The notes under the pieces: model-generated | What the model saw: only the letters and a program-made list of their open reading frames with translations | Told to the model about the DNA's origin: nothing | Databases searched by the model: none | Made by a program: the position numbers and the translations under genes | From: Rhizorhabdus wittichii RW1 | Lineage (GTDB): Bacteria; Pseudomonadota; Alphaproteobacteria; Sphingomonadales; Sphingomonadaceae | DNA: 64,000 nt | NCBI GenBank assembly: GCA_000016765.1 | Contig: CP000700.1 | Span: 186,001 to 250,000 of the forward strand | Direction of reading: 5' to 3' | Shown here: positions 51,701-61,000 of the stretch, one piece after another | How the letters are laid out: every line of letters starts with the position of its first letter | Position numbering within the stretch: the first letter of the stretch is position 1

Positions 51701-53799
51701 TCCTGGACGCGGCCGGATAGCGCCATCCTTACCACGGATGCCACGAGTTGTGCCTTGCGCCACATGGCTGCCAGCCGCAGCGGGTGCCAGGGCGCCACGA
51801 TGGCTGCGGGATCGCCGTCATCGACGGCCACTGTCCCCAGTTCCATCAGCGGCCGAAGCAAGGCTTCGCGGTTTCGGTCGCCCGGCGCCAGACGAATCAG
51901 AGCGTCCAGCAGCTGGGCATAGTCGGCCGCTTGCCCGCGATTGGCTGGTGCGCCCGGCCCATCGGTGCGGAACCGGGCTATCGCTTCGGCGTAACTGGCT
52001 TCGAAGCTCCGGTACCGTTCCTCGATCGTCGCTACATGGGCGGCGCTCACCAGGCCGGCGCGGGCCTGCTCTGCCAGCCGATCGGGCCAGAAGCGGGCAA
52101 GGTCGCGTTCCTTCCGGTAGGCGGGCAGCAGAGAGCCACGATCTCTATCATAAGCAGGCACCAAGGTGCGCACGTCGGCCAGATCGATCGCACCGGCGCG
52201 TCGCCCTGCAATGGCTGGTTCGCGTGCGGTTCGCCCAGCAGTGAAGGGGTGTGCTTCCAGGCGAGACCAGTCGTCGACGAATTGAGACGATATGGCCTTG
52301 GGATCATATCGCCAGATAAGCTGGGTCGACGTGGTTTGGACCGAACCGGTCGCAGTTTCGGTTTCGAAGTCCAAATGGAACCGTAGCTGATAGGCGGCTT
52401 TTGCCGTCGAGCGGTTGGGTAGGCCCTTGACCTTGTCACGGCGCCAGCTTTCGACGAGCTCGGGGAAGCTGAGCAAATGCCCGAGTTCCAGTTCAACCTG
52501 GGGTCCAAGCAGCCGCTGCAGGCCGGCGTAGCGCAGCGCAAAATACTCGCCTGCATCGACGTTCAGTCCGCGCAGGTCGCGCTTAGTAGCCTTGTCGCAG
52601 CGAATTCGGAGCTTTCGGTTCGCGCCAGGCTGCAACGCGAAACTTTCCATGGCAGCGGCAATGCCTGCCAGGAAATCGAGTGTCTCTCGCGCCTTGCCAT
52701 AGATGAGCTTGTCCCAAGCCGATCTGAGCTTGCGATCGCCGCCAAGTTCCTCGCGATGCGCTTCGTAGAAGTCGATATCGTCTTCGTCGGGTTCTCCAGG
52801 ATTTCGGATAGCGAGGAGGCGCAGATATTCTTCGTCTTCACTCGAGAGCAGCCCCGGCTCGCCTTCTGCATAGTATCGCAGCGTTTCGGCGCCCAGGTTG
52901 AACTTCTCGCGGACCAGCCCCTCGAAAAGCGGTTTTATCTGCTCCCAATCACATTCAGCCAAGGCCGCGGCCGCCTCGTTCCATCCCGGGTGCGCGCCAA
53001 TGAATCTCTCGACGGCAGCGTGGTGGTCCTCCGGGATGACATCGCGGGATTTTGCAAATGCGGCACGAAGCTCATCTTCGTTGAGAAGGAGCTGAGAGGG
53101 CGTCTCCTTCAGCAGATAGCCGCGCCGTCGCCGAAAAAGGTTGGAGAATTCGCGCTGCCACGCCGAAGTGTGGCGCCGTGAGCGTTCCTTGATACCGGCG
53201 AAGGCCTTGGGATCGTTTGGAAGCCGCAGGGCGGGCAAAGCTGCGCCAAGCGCATCGATCAAGGGATGGCCTTCGATTTCCACGGCGTGACGAACGCGCA
53301 GGGCGTAGGCGGCGAAGCGATCGAGAGAGGTGGCCCGCAACTGCGCCAGGCCGTTAAGCGCGCGTTCGAAAATGATGCGGGCTTCTTCATCGAGCCCCAG
53401 CCCCTCGTCGATCGCTTCGACCCAGGCCGCCAACCGCTCCAGCAATTCCGCACCGCCAAGGCGGCTCAGATCCTGGAGCGACTGCCCCTCGCCATCTTCG
53501 CCGACGCTGGTGACAAGGTAGGCCAGACGGTCGCACTCGGCGTCCCGGAAGACCGTCGCGGGATGCACAGTCAGAATGTCGTCTGGCAGGTTCTCCGCCG
53601 CGAAGATGTCGAGGGGCAAGCGGATAGCGACGCGCTCCGCCAGCCAGGTATCGGCCAGAACAGCGCGGGCGACCGCAGCCGTCTGCTCCAGGCCCAGGCC
53701 ATCGATGACGTAGCGAGCGGTGCCGCCATCCTCGCTACCGGCCAGTTCGCGACGAAGGTAGCTCGCTGCGACACGACCTATGAGTTCGCGGGGCGTCAC
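48589..53799 (-). CDS. sspH: SspH/DptH-like phosphorothioation-dependent restriction ATPase
   Basis: 1,736 residues from GTG 53799 (4-base GTGA overlap with sspG). The long N-terminal part is helical. The C-terminal 280 residues form an FtsK/SpoIIIE motor: Walker A GSTGSGKS (about 1494-1501), IILIDPKQGVDYFAF, Walker B LPVYWVIHDEFADW, and RAAGIHLIFAAQRPEANVM. DptH/DndH proteins share this layout and act as translocases of the restriction complex that attacks DNA lacking phosphorothioates. A VTEAKY segment in LTILVTEAKYVSAG (about 1165) is a possible PD-(D/E)xK core. Confidence 0.82.
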   Translation of the reverse strand: MTPRELIGRVAASYLRRELAGSEDGGTARYVIDGLGLEQTAAVARAVLADTWLAERVAIRLPLDIFAAENLPDDILTVHPATVFRDAECDRLAYLVTSVGEDGEGQSLQDLSRLGGAELLERLAAWVEAIDEGLGLDEEARIIFERALNGLAQLRATSLDRFAAYALRVRHAVEIEGHPLIDALGAALPALRLPNDPKAFAGIKERSRRHTSAWQREFSNLFRRRRGYLLKETPSQLLLNEDELRAAFAKSRDVIPEDHHAAVERFIGAHPGWNEAAAALAECDWEQIKPLFEGLVREKFNLGAETLRYYAEGEPGLLSSEDEEYLRLLAIRNPGEPDEDDIDFYEAHREELGGDRKLRSAWDKLIYGKARETLDFLAGIAAAMESFALQPGANRKLRIRCDKATKRDLRGLNVDAGEYFALRYAGLQRLLGPQVELELGHLLSFPELVESWRRDKVKGLPNRSTAKAAYQLRFHLDFETETATGSVQTTSTQLIWRYDPKAISSQFVDDWSRLEAHPFTAGRTAREPAIAGRRAGAIDLADVRTLVPAYDRDRGSLLPAYRKERDLARFWPDRLAEQARAGLVSAAHVATIEERYRSFEASYAEAIARFRTDGPGAPANRGQAADYAQLLDALIRLAPGDRNREALLRPLMELGTVAVDDGDPAAIVAPWHPLRLAAMWRKAQLVASVVRMALSGRVQEGDTRLYFRDLAADLAHPLYPEVVVSWTERKAELLSLIDARADYSLHETPVWRGDASADVNDDPAEGAQAVLDLVRRYLALHPHERANMSVVLFNCDSARLPQQVVQGMGGINDDAEDVRCQVLLRHVDPARLRELYRSILMDDEDADAYSASEATQDFMARLRISVIADEAPPPDPRDGRPYDIVFSQDVISRHAALEWHAENARPADLETLLPARWSRRRPASADDLKSAVYLCCPVQSVEGWSFLSAATTFLKGDFLEDGGRRLLPTRQLDFHDPQTARIFSETHDLGAWVVNYDELLDRRQLRNQNVRVIRYKQSATQGRNVVISSQAPLGLLRAMVRSRLTDLNLGIGEDALRALADKLIDAANDVSGDIVLRAAKRGEAASELIGVVLSRYLANRELGTQRQVGWYFLDDYAAWLGAREETQADILALAPREKADGRLELTILVTEAKYVSAGILGTKRKESARQVRDTVKRIREALLGEGERLDREAWRSRLADLVLDGIQIPAASPVDLGSWRRAIREGACDVQVRGYSHVFVPTAGDGASPTDVAPITGVDGCEQEVFGRADLKRLLMAFAADEDPTPIRVDAGSSVGIVPVLAPIVVVPPTVVPDEPGTPDPEANPAPTLVQADPPGSGAAQAEGIEQIVRATLRLEEEDDAWLVSVAAATRSALQQLSLQAKSVGQTLTPNSAILRFAGSANLTVDQVNKKRSELLTTFGLNVISVRPEPGVVAVAVARPKRRLVTIEQVWDRWAPQVQEGTNQDIVIGIKEEDNSLLTFSPGNLHAPHTLIAGSTGSGKSVLMQSILLGLAATNTPQQARIILIDPKQGVDYFAFDALPHLDGGVVDTQEGAIERLEALVAEMERRYRLFREQRANGVAAYNAKVSDDERLPVYWVIHDEFADWMLTDEYKAAVTSTVGRLGVKARAAGIHLIFAAQRPEANVMPMQLRSQLGNRLILRVDSEGTSEIALGEKGAERLLGRGHLIAKLEGEQDLIYAQVPFSSPEFIEAVVEHLATRWDKPAIGMAADIAHDDVR

Positions 53800-55328
53800 C
53801 TTGCGCTCCTAGTCATGGGGTTTTCGACATAGGCGCAGGCATCCGAAAGGCGGCGCAGCATGCCCAGGGTCCGCAGTCGTCGTTCAAGCCGGGCAGAGTT
53901 GGCGGCAAAAGCTTTTTCGTCATAATCATCAGGATCGAGCGCAATTCGTGCCTCTCGTTCGCCGATCACGAGGCCATAGCGCTCGTAGAGCCGCGCCAGG
54001 AGCCCGCGATAATCCATCCGCGAACCCACATTGGCCAGAATAAGCGCCTTGAGGAGAGCGTCAGTGGGCGCATAGCGCAGTCTCGTCGTGCCGCGCCGCG
54101 ACACAAGACCCGCGCCCAGGCCGTAGGAACGGTGGACATTGGCGACATGATTGCGGTGGCGGGCGACGGCGGCCCGGCGAAATTCACCAAGGAGCTGCTC
54201 AGGATCGTGAGGACCTTCATAATCCTGCGCGCTCGGCCAGCGGACGCGATCGACCAGGATGCGGCGGCAATCGGTATAAGGCGCCTCGCCAGCCTGCGCG
54301 GCTTGCCAATCGGGCTCCTCTGCTATCGCGGCGACGAACCGTTCGACCGCGCGCTCGGGCAGGGCGTTGTTGCGCTGGTAGCTTGTCACCGAAAGCTCGC
54401 GCACCAGTGTCTTGCGCGGCGCGACGATCTCGCAAATGAAGCTGGGCGCCGGGCGCTCGGTGATTTGGGCGCTGACAACGAGCTGATAGCGCAACAGGTG
54501 TAGCGCGCCCAAAAGGGCCAAATGAGGGTAGGCGTCGAACCGTGGCAGTCCCAGTTCGAGCACAGCGAGCCAATCCCGCCCGAGTTCATCGAAACAGTCG
54601 TGGGTTCGGTAAGGCAGAAACGCGTTGCCCCTGGTTTGCCGATCTTCCTCATAGTCGGGTTCCACGAGCGCGAGCAGCCGATCGCAGGGGTCCCCTCCAA
54701 AGGCCTTGGACAAGTGCGGGCGCAGGGCGGCGGCAGACGAAGAGCGGCAGAGCATCTGGTAGATGAGTTCGCCGGGCAGTCCGAAGTTGATATATTCGCG
54801 CGAAGCGGTGCCGGTCGAAAGATTGAGGTCCTCATAGAGGGCATGCCGACCGAAGGGAAAGACGAAACGGGAACTCCAGCGCTTGTTGCTACCGCTCTCG
54901 ATCGTCGAAGAGCGCAGCATGCCGACCAGGTTCGCAAAATCGCGGAAGGAGGTGAAGCGGCGGCGAAGATAGCCAAAGTCACGGACAGGAACCCCCTGCG
55001 CGCGCTCGTTCATCGTGGCGATCCACTCGTCCCAAGCGGCTGCATCGTTGCCCCCGCGTGCGGCGAGGCGGGTCAGGGACTCACTGTTGTAGAGAATGTT
55101 GCGTAGGTAGAGGCGGCGGGCGGGTTTGAACCGCAACGGATAAGGCTGTCCTCCGTCGTCGAGCAGCCGCCCCTCCCGTTCGCAAGCTTCTGCGACGCCC
55201 AGAAACTCCAAAAAGATCAGCCAGGGGGTCGTCGAGTCCCAGAGCCTGTGGCCCCAGATCTGTTCGTCCACCCACATGTCGTTGCGCGGATGGTCATGGA
55301 CCGGCGGGGAAGGCAGGATATCAAGCAT
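53796..55328 (-). CDS. sspG: SspG/DptG-like restriction protein
   Basis: 510 residues. The ATG overlaps the sspF stop by 8 bases (ATGCTTGA) and its stop overlaps sspH. Content: MWVDEQIWGHRLWDSTTPWL and IFLEFLGVAEACEREGR at the N-terminus, FGLPGELIYQMLCRSSS in the middle, and a C-terminal winged-helix-like APTDALLKALILANVG / FLARLYERYGLVIG region. I recognise it mainly by position between F and H and by its size; no catalytic motif is evident. Confidence 0.7.
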   Translation of the reverse strand: MLDILPSPPVHDHPRNDMWVDEQIWGHRLWDSTTPWLIFLEFLGVAEACEREGRLLDDGGQPYPLRFKPARRLYLRNILYNSESLTRLAARGGNDAAAWDEWIATMNERAQGVPVRDFGYLRRRFTSFRDFANLVGMLRSSTIESGSNKRWSSRFVFPFGRHALYEDLNLSTGTASREYINFGLPGELIYQMLCRSSSAAALRPHLSKAFGGDPCDRLLALVEPDYEEDRQTRGNAFLPYRTHDCFDELGRDWLAVLELGLPRFDAYPHLALLGALHLLRYQLVVSAQITERPAPSFICEIVAPRKTLVRELSVTSYQRNNALPERAVERFVAAIAEEPDWQAAQAGEAPYTDCRRILVDRVRWPSAQDYEGPHDPEQLLGEFRRAAVARHRNHVANVHRSYGLGAGLVSRRGTTRLRYAPTDALLKALILANVGSRMDYRGLLARLYERYGLVIGEREARIALDPDDYDEKAFAANSARLERRLRTLGMLRRLSDACAYVENPMTRSAR

Positions 55329-57162
55329 CCATGACCTCGATCACTTCGTCTTTTGGCTCGCCAGCCTCGTTCAGGGTCAGAAGCTTGAACACGAGGTCTC
55401 CATGATCGTCTGCCGGACGTACTCGCTCGAGCGCCGCCAGTATCGCGCTCTTGAAGGCAAGAATGTCTTCATGGCACTCCCGCGAGAAGCTTCCGGGAAG
55501 AGCGCCAGCAGCGACACGCATGAGGAACTCATAGCGGACCAAATCCAACGAAAGGCTGCACTGCAGGGCGTGGTCGAGCTGGACCACCAGCACCGGCTGG
55601 TCGTTCTCGAGCGCGACGTCGATGCGTTCGTGACGCTTGGGAGAGACGGATAACCGCTCCTCGAGCAACTGGCTGACGCCAGATCCGGAATAAGAGAGAT
55701 TGGTTGCCAGCAGCAGCTCCCGTTCGGTCGTGACCAGCATCCCGGTGAACACGCGATTGAGCCCATTGACCAGACGCGCGACGATCCGCCTGGGAACGCG
55801 CCCGCTCGCCCGCAGCGGCGCCACAAGGTGTTCGAGATATTCGCCCGCGCGCGAGAAAACGCTTAGGTCCCATGGGCTGAGGTCTTCGATCAGCTCTTCG
55901 GGGATGCGAAAGAACATGGCGCGCCGTTGCGCCGCCATGGTCGCTAGAAAAGGATGCGGGCCGTCGGCATCACTGTCGGGGCTTTCCAGATAGGCGGCGC
56001 GCGCGGTTCGCAGCTCCGCCAGACGGCGGGATGAAGCATCCTGTTCGACCAGAATGTCAAAGTAGCGGCGCAGCGCCTCGTCTTCCGAACCGAAGAGCAG
56101 GATATTGTCGATCCGGTTCGTCGTTTCGTTGCCGATCCCGAAACGGGAAAGGAACTCCATGATCTCAAGGCCGTCGCGGCGAGCCTGGGTAAGATTTTCG
56201 CCGAAGACGTTGTCGAAGATATCAGAGCGGTGCGCCGTTCCGGTCGCGATCAGGTGTGCGACGTCGCCGGGCGTCATGAGGCGGTCCTTCACGCCGGGAT
56301 GACCGAGCAGAATATTGGCGACCAGCAGCAACATGCGCCGGATGGGAACATGGAGGCCGCTGTGATCGAGCAGCTCGAACAGTTCGCGCAGGCGGCGTTG
56401 GAACAGCGGTTGGCTGAGGGTTTCATAATTTCGGCGGATAGGACAATCAGGACCAAAGAAGCCGGTTTCAGACGCCTCGTCGTAGCTGGCCTTCCACCCC
56501 TCGTGGCCCAGAACGGCCCCCAGGACCAGGTCGAGAATTTGCGCGCCCGGCACCGTGCTCAGATTGTGGAAGGCGACCCCGTCGGAGAGCTGGTCGCGTT
56601 CCCCGACAAGGAGATTTTCCAGAAGCGCATGGGCGCGCCGGACATCGGGGTGGTCGAGCCGCCGCCAGGTCTCCATCAACTGCCCGTCGTTGGCGGCAAT
56701 GATAAAGACATGGTCAGGATCCGCTGCCGCAATCGACCGACTGATCGCGACAAGAAGTGCTTCACGGTCAACATAAGGTCCGAACGAGCCGCCGCGCAGC
56801 TTGGTCAGGTCCCGAACCACCCCGACGGTTCGCTCTCGACCGGCGATAATGGCCGAACTTTCATAGAAGACTTGATCTGCTGCCCAGACCTGCTCATCCC
56901 CGCCGATGGCAGTCCAGGCGTGGGCGCAGAGCCGGCTCTTGCCATCGCCCGCCGTGCCGGTGAGGACGATGCAGCGGGCTCTTTCTGTCTCCGACGATAG
57001 CTGATGTAGTAATTTGGCCTCTACGGGATGCGGGAAGGCGATCGGGCGCACGCCCAGCCGTCGTGCCGACCGCTGGATATGTTCGTCATACATATTCTCA
57101 TTCTTCGGTGCGGGCCCGTAGAGCCGCAAAAACCGAAGCCAGCGTTCTCCAAGACCCGACAT
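55321..57162 (-). CDS. sspF: SspF/DptF-like restriction ATPase
   Basis: 613 residues from ATG 57162 (a TTG precedes it by one codon). Walker A LTGTAGDGKSRLC (about 67-79) and a Walker B-like HVFIIAANDGQLMETWRRL follow, with the rest helical. DptF proteins carry the same AGDGKS loop near the N-terminus and begin the restriction operon. First gene of an overlapping three-gene operon pointing toward the modification operon. The operon would need PT marks absent to act. Confidence 0.78.
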   Translation of the reverse strand: MSGLGERWLRFLRLYGPAPKNENMYDEHIQRSARRLGVRPIAFPHPVEAKLLHQLSSETERARCIVLTGTAGDGKSRLCAHAWTAIGGDEQVWAADQVFYESSAIIAGRERTVGVVRDLTKLRGGSFGPYVDREALLVAISRSIAAADPDHVFIIAANDGQLMETWRRLDHPDVRRAHALLENLLVGERDQLSDGVAFHNLSTVPGAQILDLVLGAVLGHEGWKASYDEASETGFFGPDCPIRRNYETLSQPLFQRRLRELFELLDHSGLHVPIRRMLLLVANILLGHPGVKDRLMTPGDVAHLIATGTAHRSDIFDNVFGENLTQARRDGLEIMEFLSRFGIGNETTNRIDNILLFGSEDEALRRYFDILVEQDASSRRLAELRTARAAYLESPDSDADGPHPFLATMAAQRRAMFFRIPEELIEDLSPWDLSVFSRAGEYLEHLVAPLRASGRVPRRIVARLVNGLNRVFTGMLVTTERELLLATNLSYSGSGVSQLLEERLSVSPKRHERIDVALENDQPVLVVQLDHALQCSLSLDLVRYEFLMRVAAGALPGSFSRECHEDILAFKSAILAALERVRPADDHGDLVFKLLTLNEAGEPKDEVIEVMDA

Positions 57163-57290
57163 CAAACCCCCATCTGCGCACTTCGTTTGATCGCAATCGC
57201 CCAGACTTGTCGAGAGAAATGCTCCTTATTGCGCGGTTATCATGCCATTGTTTGTGTTCCCGTCCCGATGAAGGCGCATGTGAACAACCC

Positions 57291-57320
57291 AAGGGCCGCT
57301 TTTTGAGATGAGCGGCCCTT
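57291..57320 (-). terminator. Strong hairpin between rnk and sspF (rnk terminator)
   Basis: AAGGGCCGCT and AGCGGCCCTT are a perfect 10-base stem around a TTTTGAGATG loop. It starts 28 bases past the rnk stop and precedes the sspF promoter region, so it probably ends rnk transcription and insulates the restriction operon. No T run on the rnk side. Confidence 0.6.
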
Positions 57321-57348
57321 CAGTCGAATGCGGCGCGACATGTCGCAG

Positions 57349-57762
57349 TCAGGCGGCCAGGGATTCCCGGCTTACCTTCGCGATAGTGAGCAGGCGTTCA
57401 TGACCATCCCGGTCGGGCCAGAGGATCGACTGTCCGGCGCGCAGGCCGATGAGCCCGGCACCGACCGGGGTAAGGATGGATATACGTCCTTCGGCGATGT
57501 CGGCGTCCTTGGGATAGACCAACTGGTAGCGATGTTCCTTGCCACTCGCTGCGTCCGTGAACTGGACGACGCTGTGCATCGTGACAATATCGCCGGGAAT
57601 TCGATCAGCCTTGTGGATGGTGGCGCGTCCCAGTTCTTCCAGCAGCAACTGGCTGACCTGAGGCAGGCGGGTGGCGGCGCTGGTGGCGAGATCGGCCAGG
57701 ATATCGGCTTCGCTGTCGATCATATGGATGGGCGGCCGGCGGGCCGCTTTGGTCTTGGTCAT
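57349..57762 (-). CDS. rnk: Nucleoside diphosphate kinase regulator (Rnk, GreA-like)
   Basis: 137 residues from ATG 57762. Short N-terminal coiled coil (EADILADLATSAATRLPQVS) and the GreA/B C-terminal domain (VTMHSVVQFTD, HRYQLVYPKDADIAEGRISI, TPVGAGLIGLRAGQSI). Rnk binds RNA polymerase near the secondary channel. It is an ordinary chromosomal gene sitting between two defence units. Confidence 0.88.
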   Translation of the reverse strand: MTKTKAARRPPIHMIDSEADILADLATSAATRLPQVSQLLLEELGRATIHKADRIPGDIVTMHSVVQFTDAASGKEHRYQLVYPKDADIAEGRISILTPVGAGLIGLRAGQSILWPDRDGHERLLTIAKVSRESLAA

Positions 57763-58026
57763 GGCTATAGCTTTCCGGAATAGAGACAAGGCGCACCAAT
57801 CCTGGCGGTGCGTCACATTGCAATGATCGAGCCCCGGGCTCGGGGCAGGATGCGCCGGAACCCGGGGCTAAATGCCCGCGAGAAGCTGTCCCCCGTGGTG
57901 GCGGAACCGGAAGTGATGACGCAGCAGCTGCATCGGGCGATGATGTCGCCCTTGCGTGGCCAAGTCAAACCCCATGCCAGCCTTCCGCCGAGATGTCGCT
58001 CGCCGGCCTTGCGCGTAGCACGGCGC

Positions 58027-61000
58027 ATGGGCAACGTGTGCGGAGGGGGAAAGTCGATCGCAACCGTAAGCCCAGACCGCAGCCCAGCTGCCTTGTCCGA
58101 GCGCGCCAGTCCATTGGCGGCCTTGCCCCCGCGCGCCCATATCGAGCGCATCGCAAGTCGGAAGATCAAGGGCTTCTGCGGCACAATCGACGAGGACGGT
58201 GTTTATTACGATCCTGTCCACAAGCAGAACCAGAGCCTGTCCCAGCACATCATCGCAGACTATCACGGCCGCTTCCTGATCGAACTTATCCAGAACGGGC
58301 ACGACGCGCATGATAAGGCGCGACGGGATGGAGAGATCGCTGTCCTGCTCGCGGGTGATGAAGGCGACAGCGGCACGCTCTATGTCGCCAATCGGGGGCA
58401 ACCTTTTGCGTCCAGGAATGTCGACGCGCTCTGCGAAATGGGTTTGTCGAGCAAGCCGCCGGGCGAGGCGGTCGGCAACAAGGGCCTCGGCTTTCGCAGT
58501 GTCCGGCACGTCAGCGATATTCCGCAAATCTATTCGCGCCTGGCTGAGGACAGTCCGGGCGATCTCTTCGACGGCTATCGCTTCACCTTCGCCCGCGGCA
58601 GCGAACTTGATCCGCTGCTTCCCGACGAGGCCACGCGAGCACTCGCGCGCACCGACCTTCCAGCCTTTTACATCCCTCGCTGGCTGGACCAGACGCCGGA
58701 TACGGTGAGGGAATTCGCGCGCAAGGGATTCTCGAGCGTGATCCGATTGCCGCTGCGCAACCAGGCTGCCCTCGATGTGGTTCGCGCCGAGATATTGAGC
58801 CTGGCCAAGGCCGAAGCGCCGATGCTGCTGTTCCTGCGCCGAATTGCGACGCTGCGCGCAGAAATCCAGGGTGACCGGATCAAGGAGGATGCGCTCGATC
58901 TGAAACTCACCCGGAGCGAGACGCCGCTCGATGACGCTCAAGGTCCAGCTTTGGTCGATTTGGGCGAAAATGGCTCCTTCTGGGTCGCGCGCGCGGAAAT
59001 CCCCGAGGGCGACATGCAGGCCGCGGTTGCAGAGGGCCTTGAAAGTGGCGCACTGCCAGAGAGCTGGAACGGGTGGAAAGGCAGCGGCGAAGTGGCCGTC
59101 GCCGTCCCGATCGGCGAGACGATGCCGGACTTTCATCCTCGTCTTTACACCTTCCTGCCGATGGGTCGCGGCGCCACGTCTCCCTTCCGCGGCCATTTGC
59201 ACGGCAGCTTTTTTCCAAGTTCGAACCGGACGAGCCTCGACCCTGCCGTGCGGGTCAATGCCCTGGTGCTCGATCATGCGGTAAAGCTAGCGTCTGCGAC
59301 GGCGGCCTGGCTGCAGCGACGTGGCTCCGCGCAAATGGAGGCGAAGGTCCCGGTTCTCACCGCTGTGCGGGCAGCTGTCGACCTCTTGCTCTGGAATACG
59401 CCAACGAGCCTGCTGCAGGGCGAGAGTGATGGCGAGGACGAGGAGGCGATTGACCTCGGCACCGCGATGACCGCTGCGATTGTTCGGCAGTGGGGGGCAT
59501 CCTCGCTGGCGGAGGCGGACTTCGTTCCATGCCTGGCCGAATGGGCCGGGGATGCGCTAGCCCGGCCTCCCTTCGGGCCGGTTGCCTTCATCAGTCCGGC
59601 AGGTTCGCGCCGAGTGCAGGCCGCCGACACGTCCTTCTCGCTCGACGTGATCGCGCGGCACGGGCAATCCGCGGGCCTCGCCCCCTTCTGGCCGGGACTT
59701 GGCGAGCAGCGGAGCGAGAAGTTGGCGCTGTTTCTGCGCGGCCATGCCGGCGGCCATTTCAAGGATCGCCTGACTGCCTCGGAGCGGGCCATCATCGTCG
59801 AGGGGCTGGCCAAGGCGATCGCGAGGCCGCGCAGGCCCGATTGGGCGCGCTGGACCGCCTTTTATCGCGACCTGTCCGACTTCATGGGGAGCGATGCCTC
59901 GGCCCTGGCGGGCAAGACGATTCTGATTTGCCAGGATGGCTCGCTGCGCGCGACCCGGTCGCAAGCGCGACCCGAGCCGTCGTCGGGGGAGACGCACAAG
60001 CGCCGCACGCGCCGTGCGCCGCGCGAAGCTTCGGTGTTCGTGCCGCCACGGCGCGGCGACGCCGAGGACAGCATCGGCGAGGATTTCTATCCCCCGGCCC
60101 CGCTACGCGAATTCTTCGCCTTCCTGCACGACAGACTGCCCTGGTATGGGGAGCTCGCCGCCGCTCGTCAGTTCCTAGAGAAGGATCTGGCGACGGCATT
60201 CGAAAGCGAGGCGCTGCTCACCCGCATTTCGCAGATTCTCGAGCGGGACGAGACGAAGAAGGTCAGGGCAGCGGGACTGCGCTGGGCCTTCGCCATCTGG
60301 CGCCGCTCGGTAGCGATCAAGCGCGCCGTCACGCTGTCTCCCGCTTATCGCCTCTTCGTGCCGACGATCGATGGCGAATTCATCCGCGCGTCGGAGGCGG
60401 TCTTCTCCTCGGCCTGGCCAGACCGCACCTTGGGCTACGATCTGCAGCAATTTCTCGAGCTCGCGCCTGCCGGCTCCGCCGATCTAGCCGAGGTGCGCGC
60501 CCGGCGGCTGGCCGCGCCGTCCGCCGCCGTGTTTGGAACGCGGTTCGTGGACGACTGGACGGATTTTCTAATCGGGATTGGAGTGCAGCGAGGCCTCGAG
60601 CCGCGGACGAAGGAGCTTCAGCATTATGTCAGCGCCGGACGGGTGACGAGCTTCGATTTCCTCAAGGACCTCGGGTTCCCTGACAGTTTCGGATCACTGT
60701 TGAAAAAGGACATCGCGACCCGGCCGGGAGTTTCGCTCGGGCTGCCTACATCGACCGATTATGATGTCGGGGCGGTGTGGTGGATGCCAGGGCAAGCAGA
60801 TGTCGACGCCTTCAGCGACGAGGCGCTCGACGCCTATGCCAAGCTCGTTCTTGCCTGGATCGGGCGTGCCACGCACCGGCATCTCTGGATGCCGGTCAAA
60901 CATCGATACAATCATCGCTCGGACAATCGCGATTGGCCCACACCGCTAGCGGCTTTTCTGCGATCCGCCGCATGGCTGCCCTGCGAAGAGCCGGGCGCCG

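Noticed and set aside
57868-59277. 469-codon open frame on the - strand
   Set aside because: Antisense to the sacsin-like gene over its conserved ATPase motifs; the composition is atypical of a protein.
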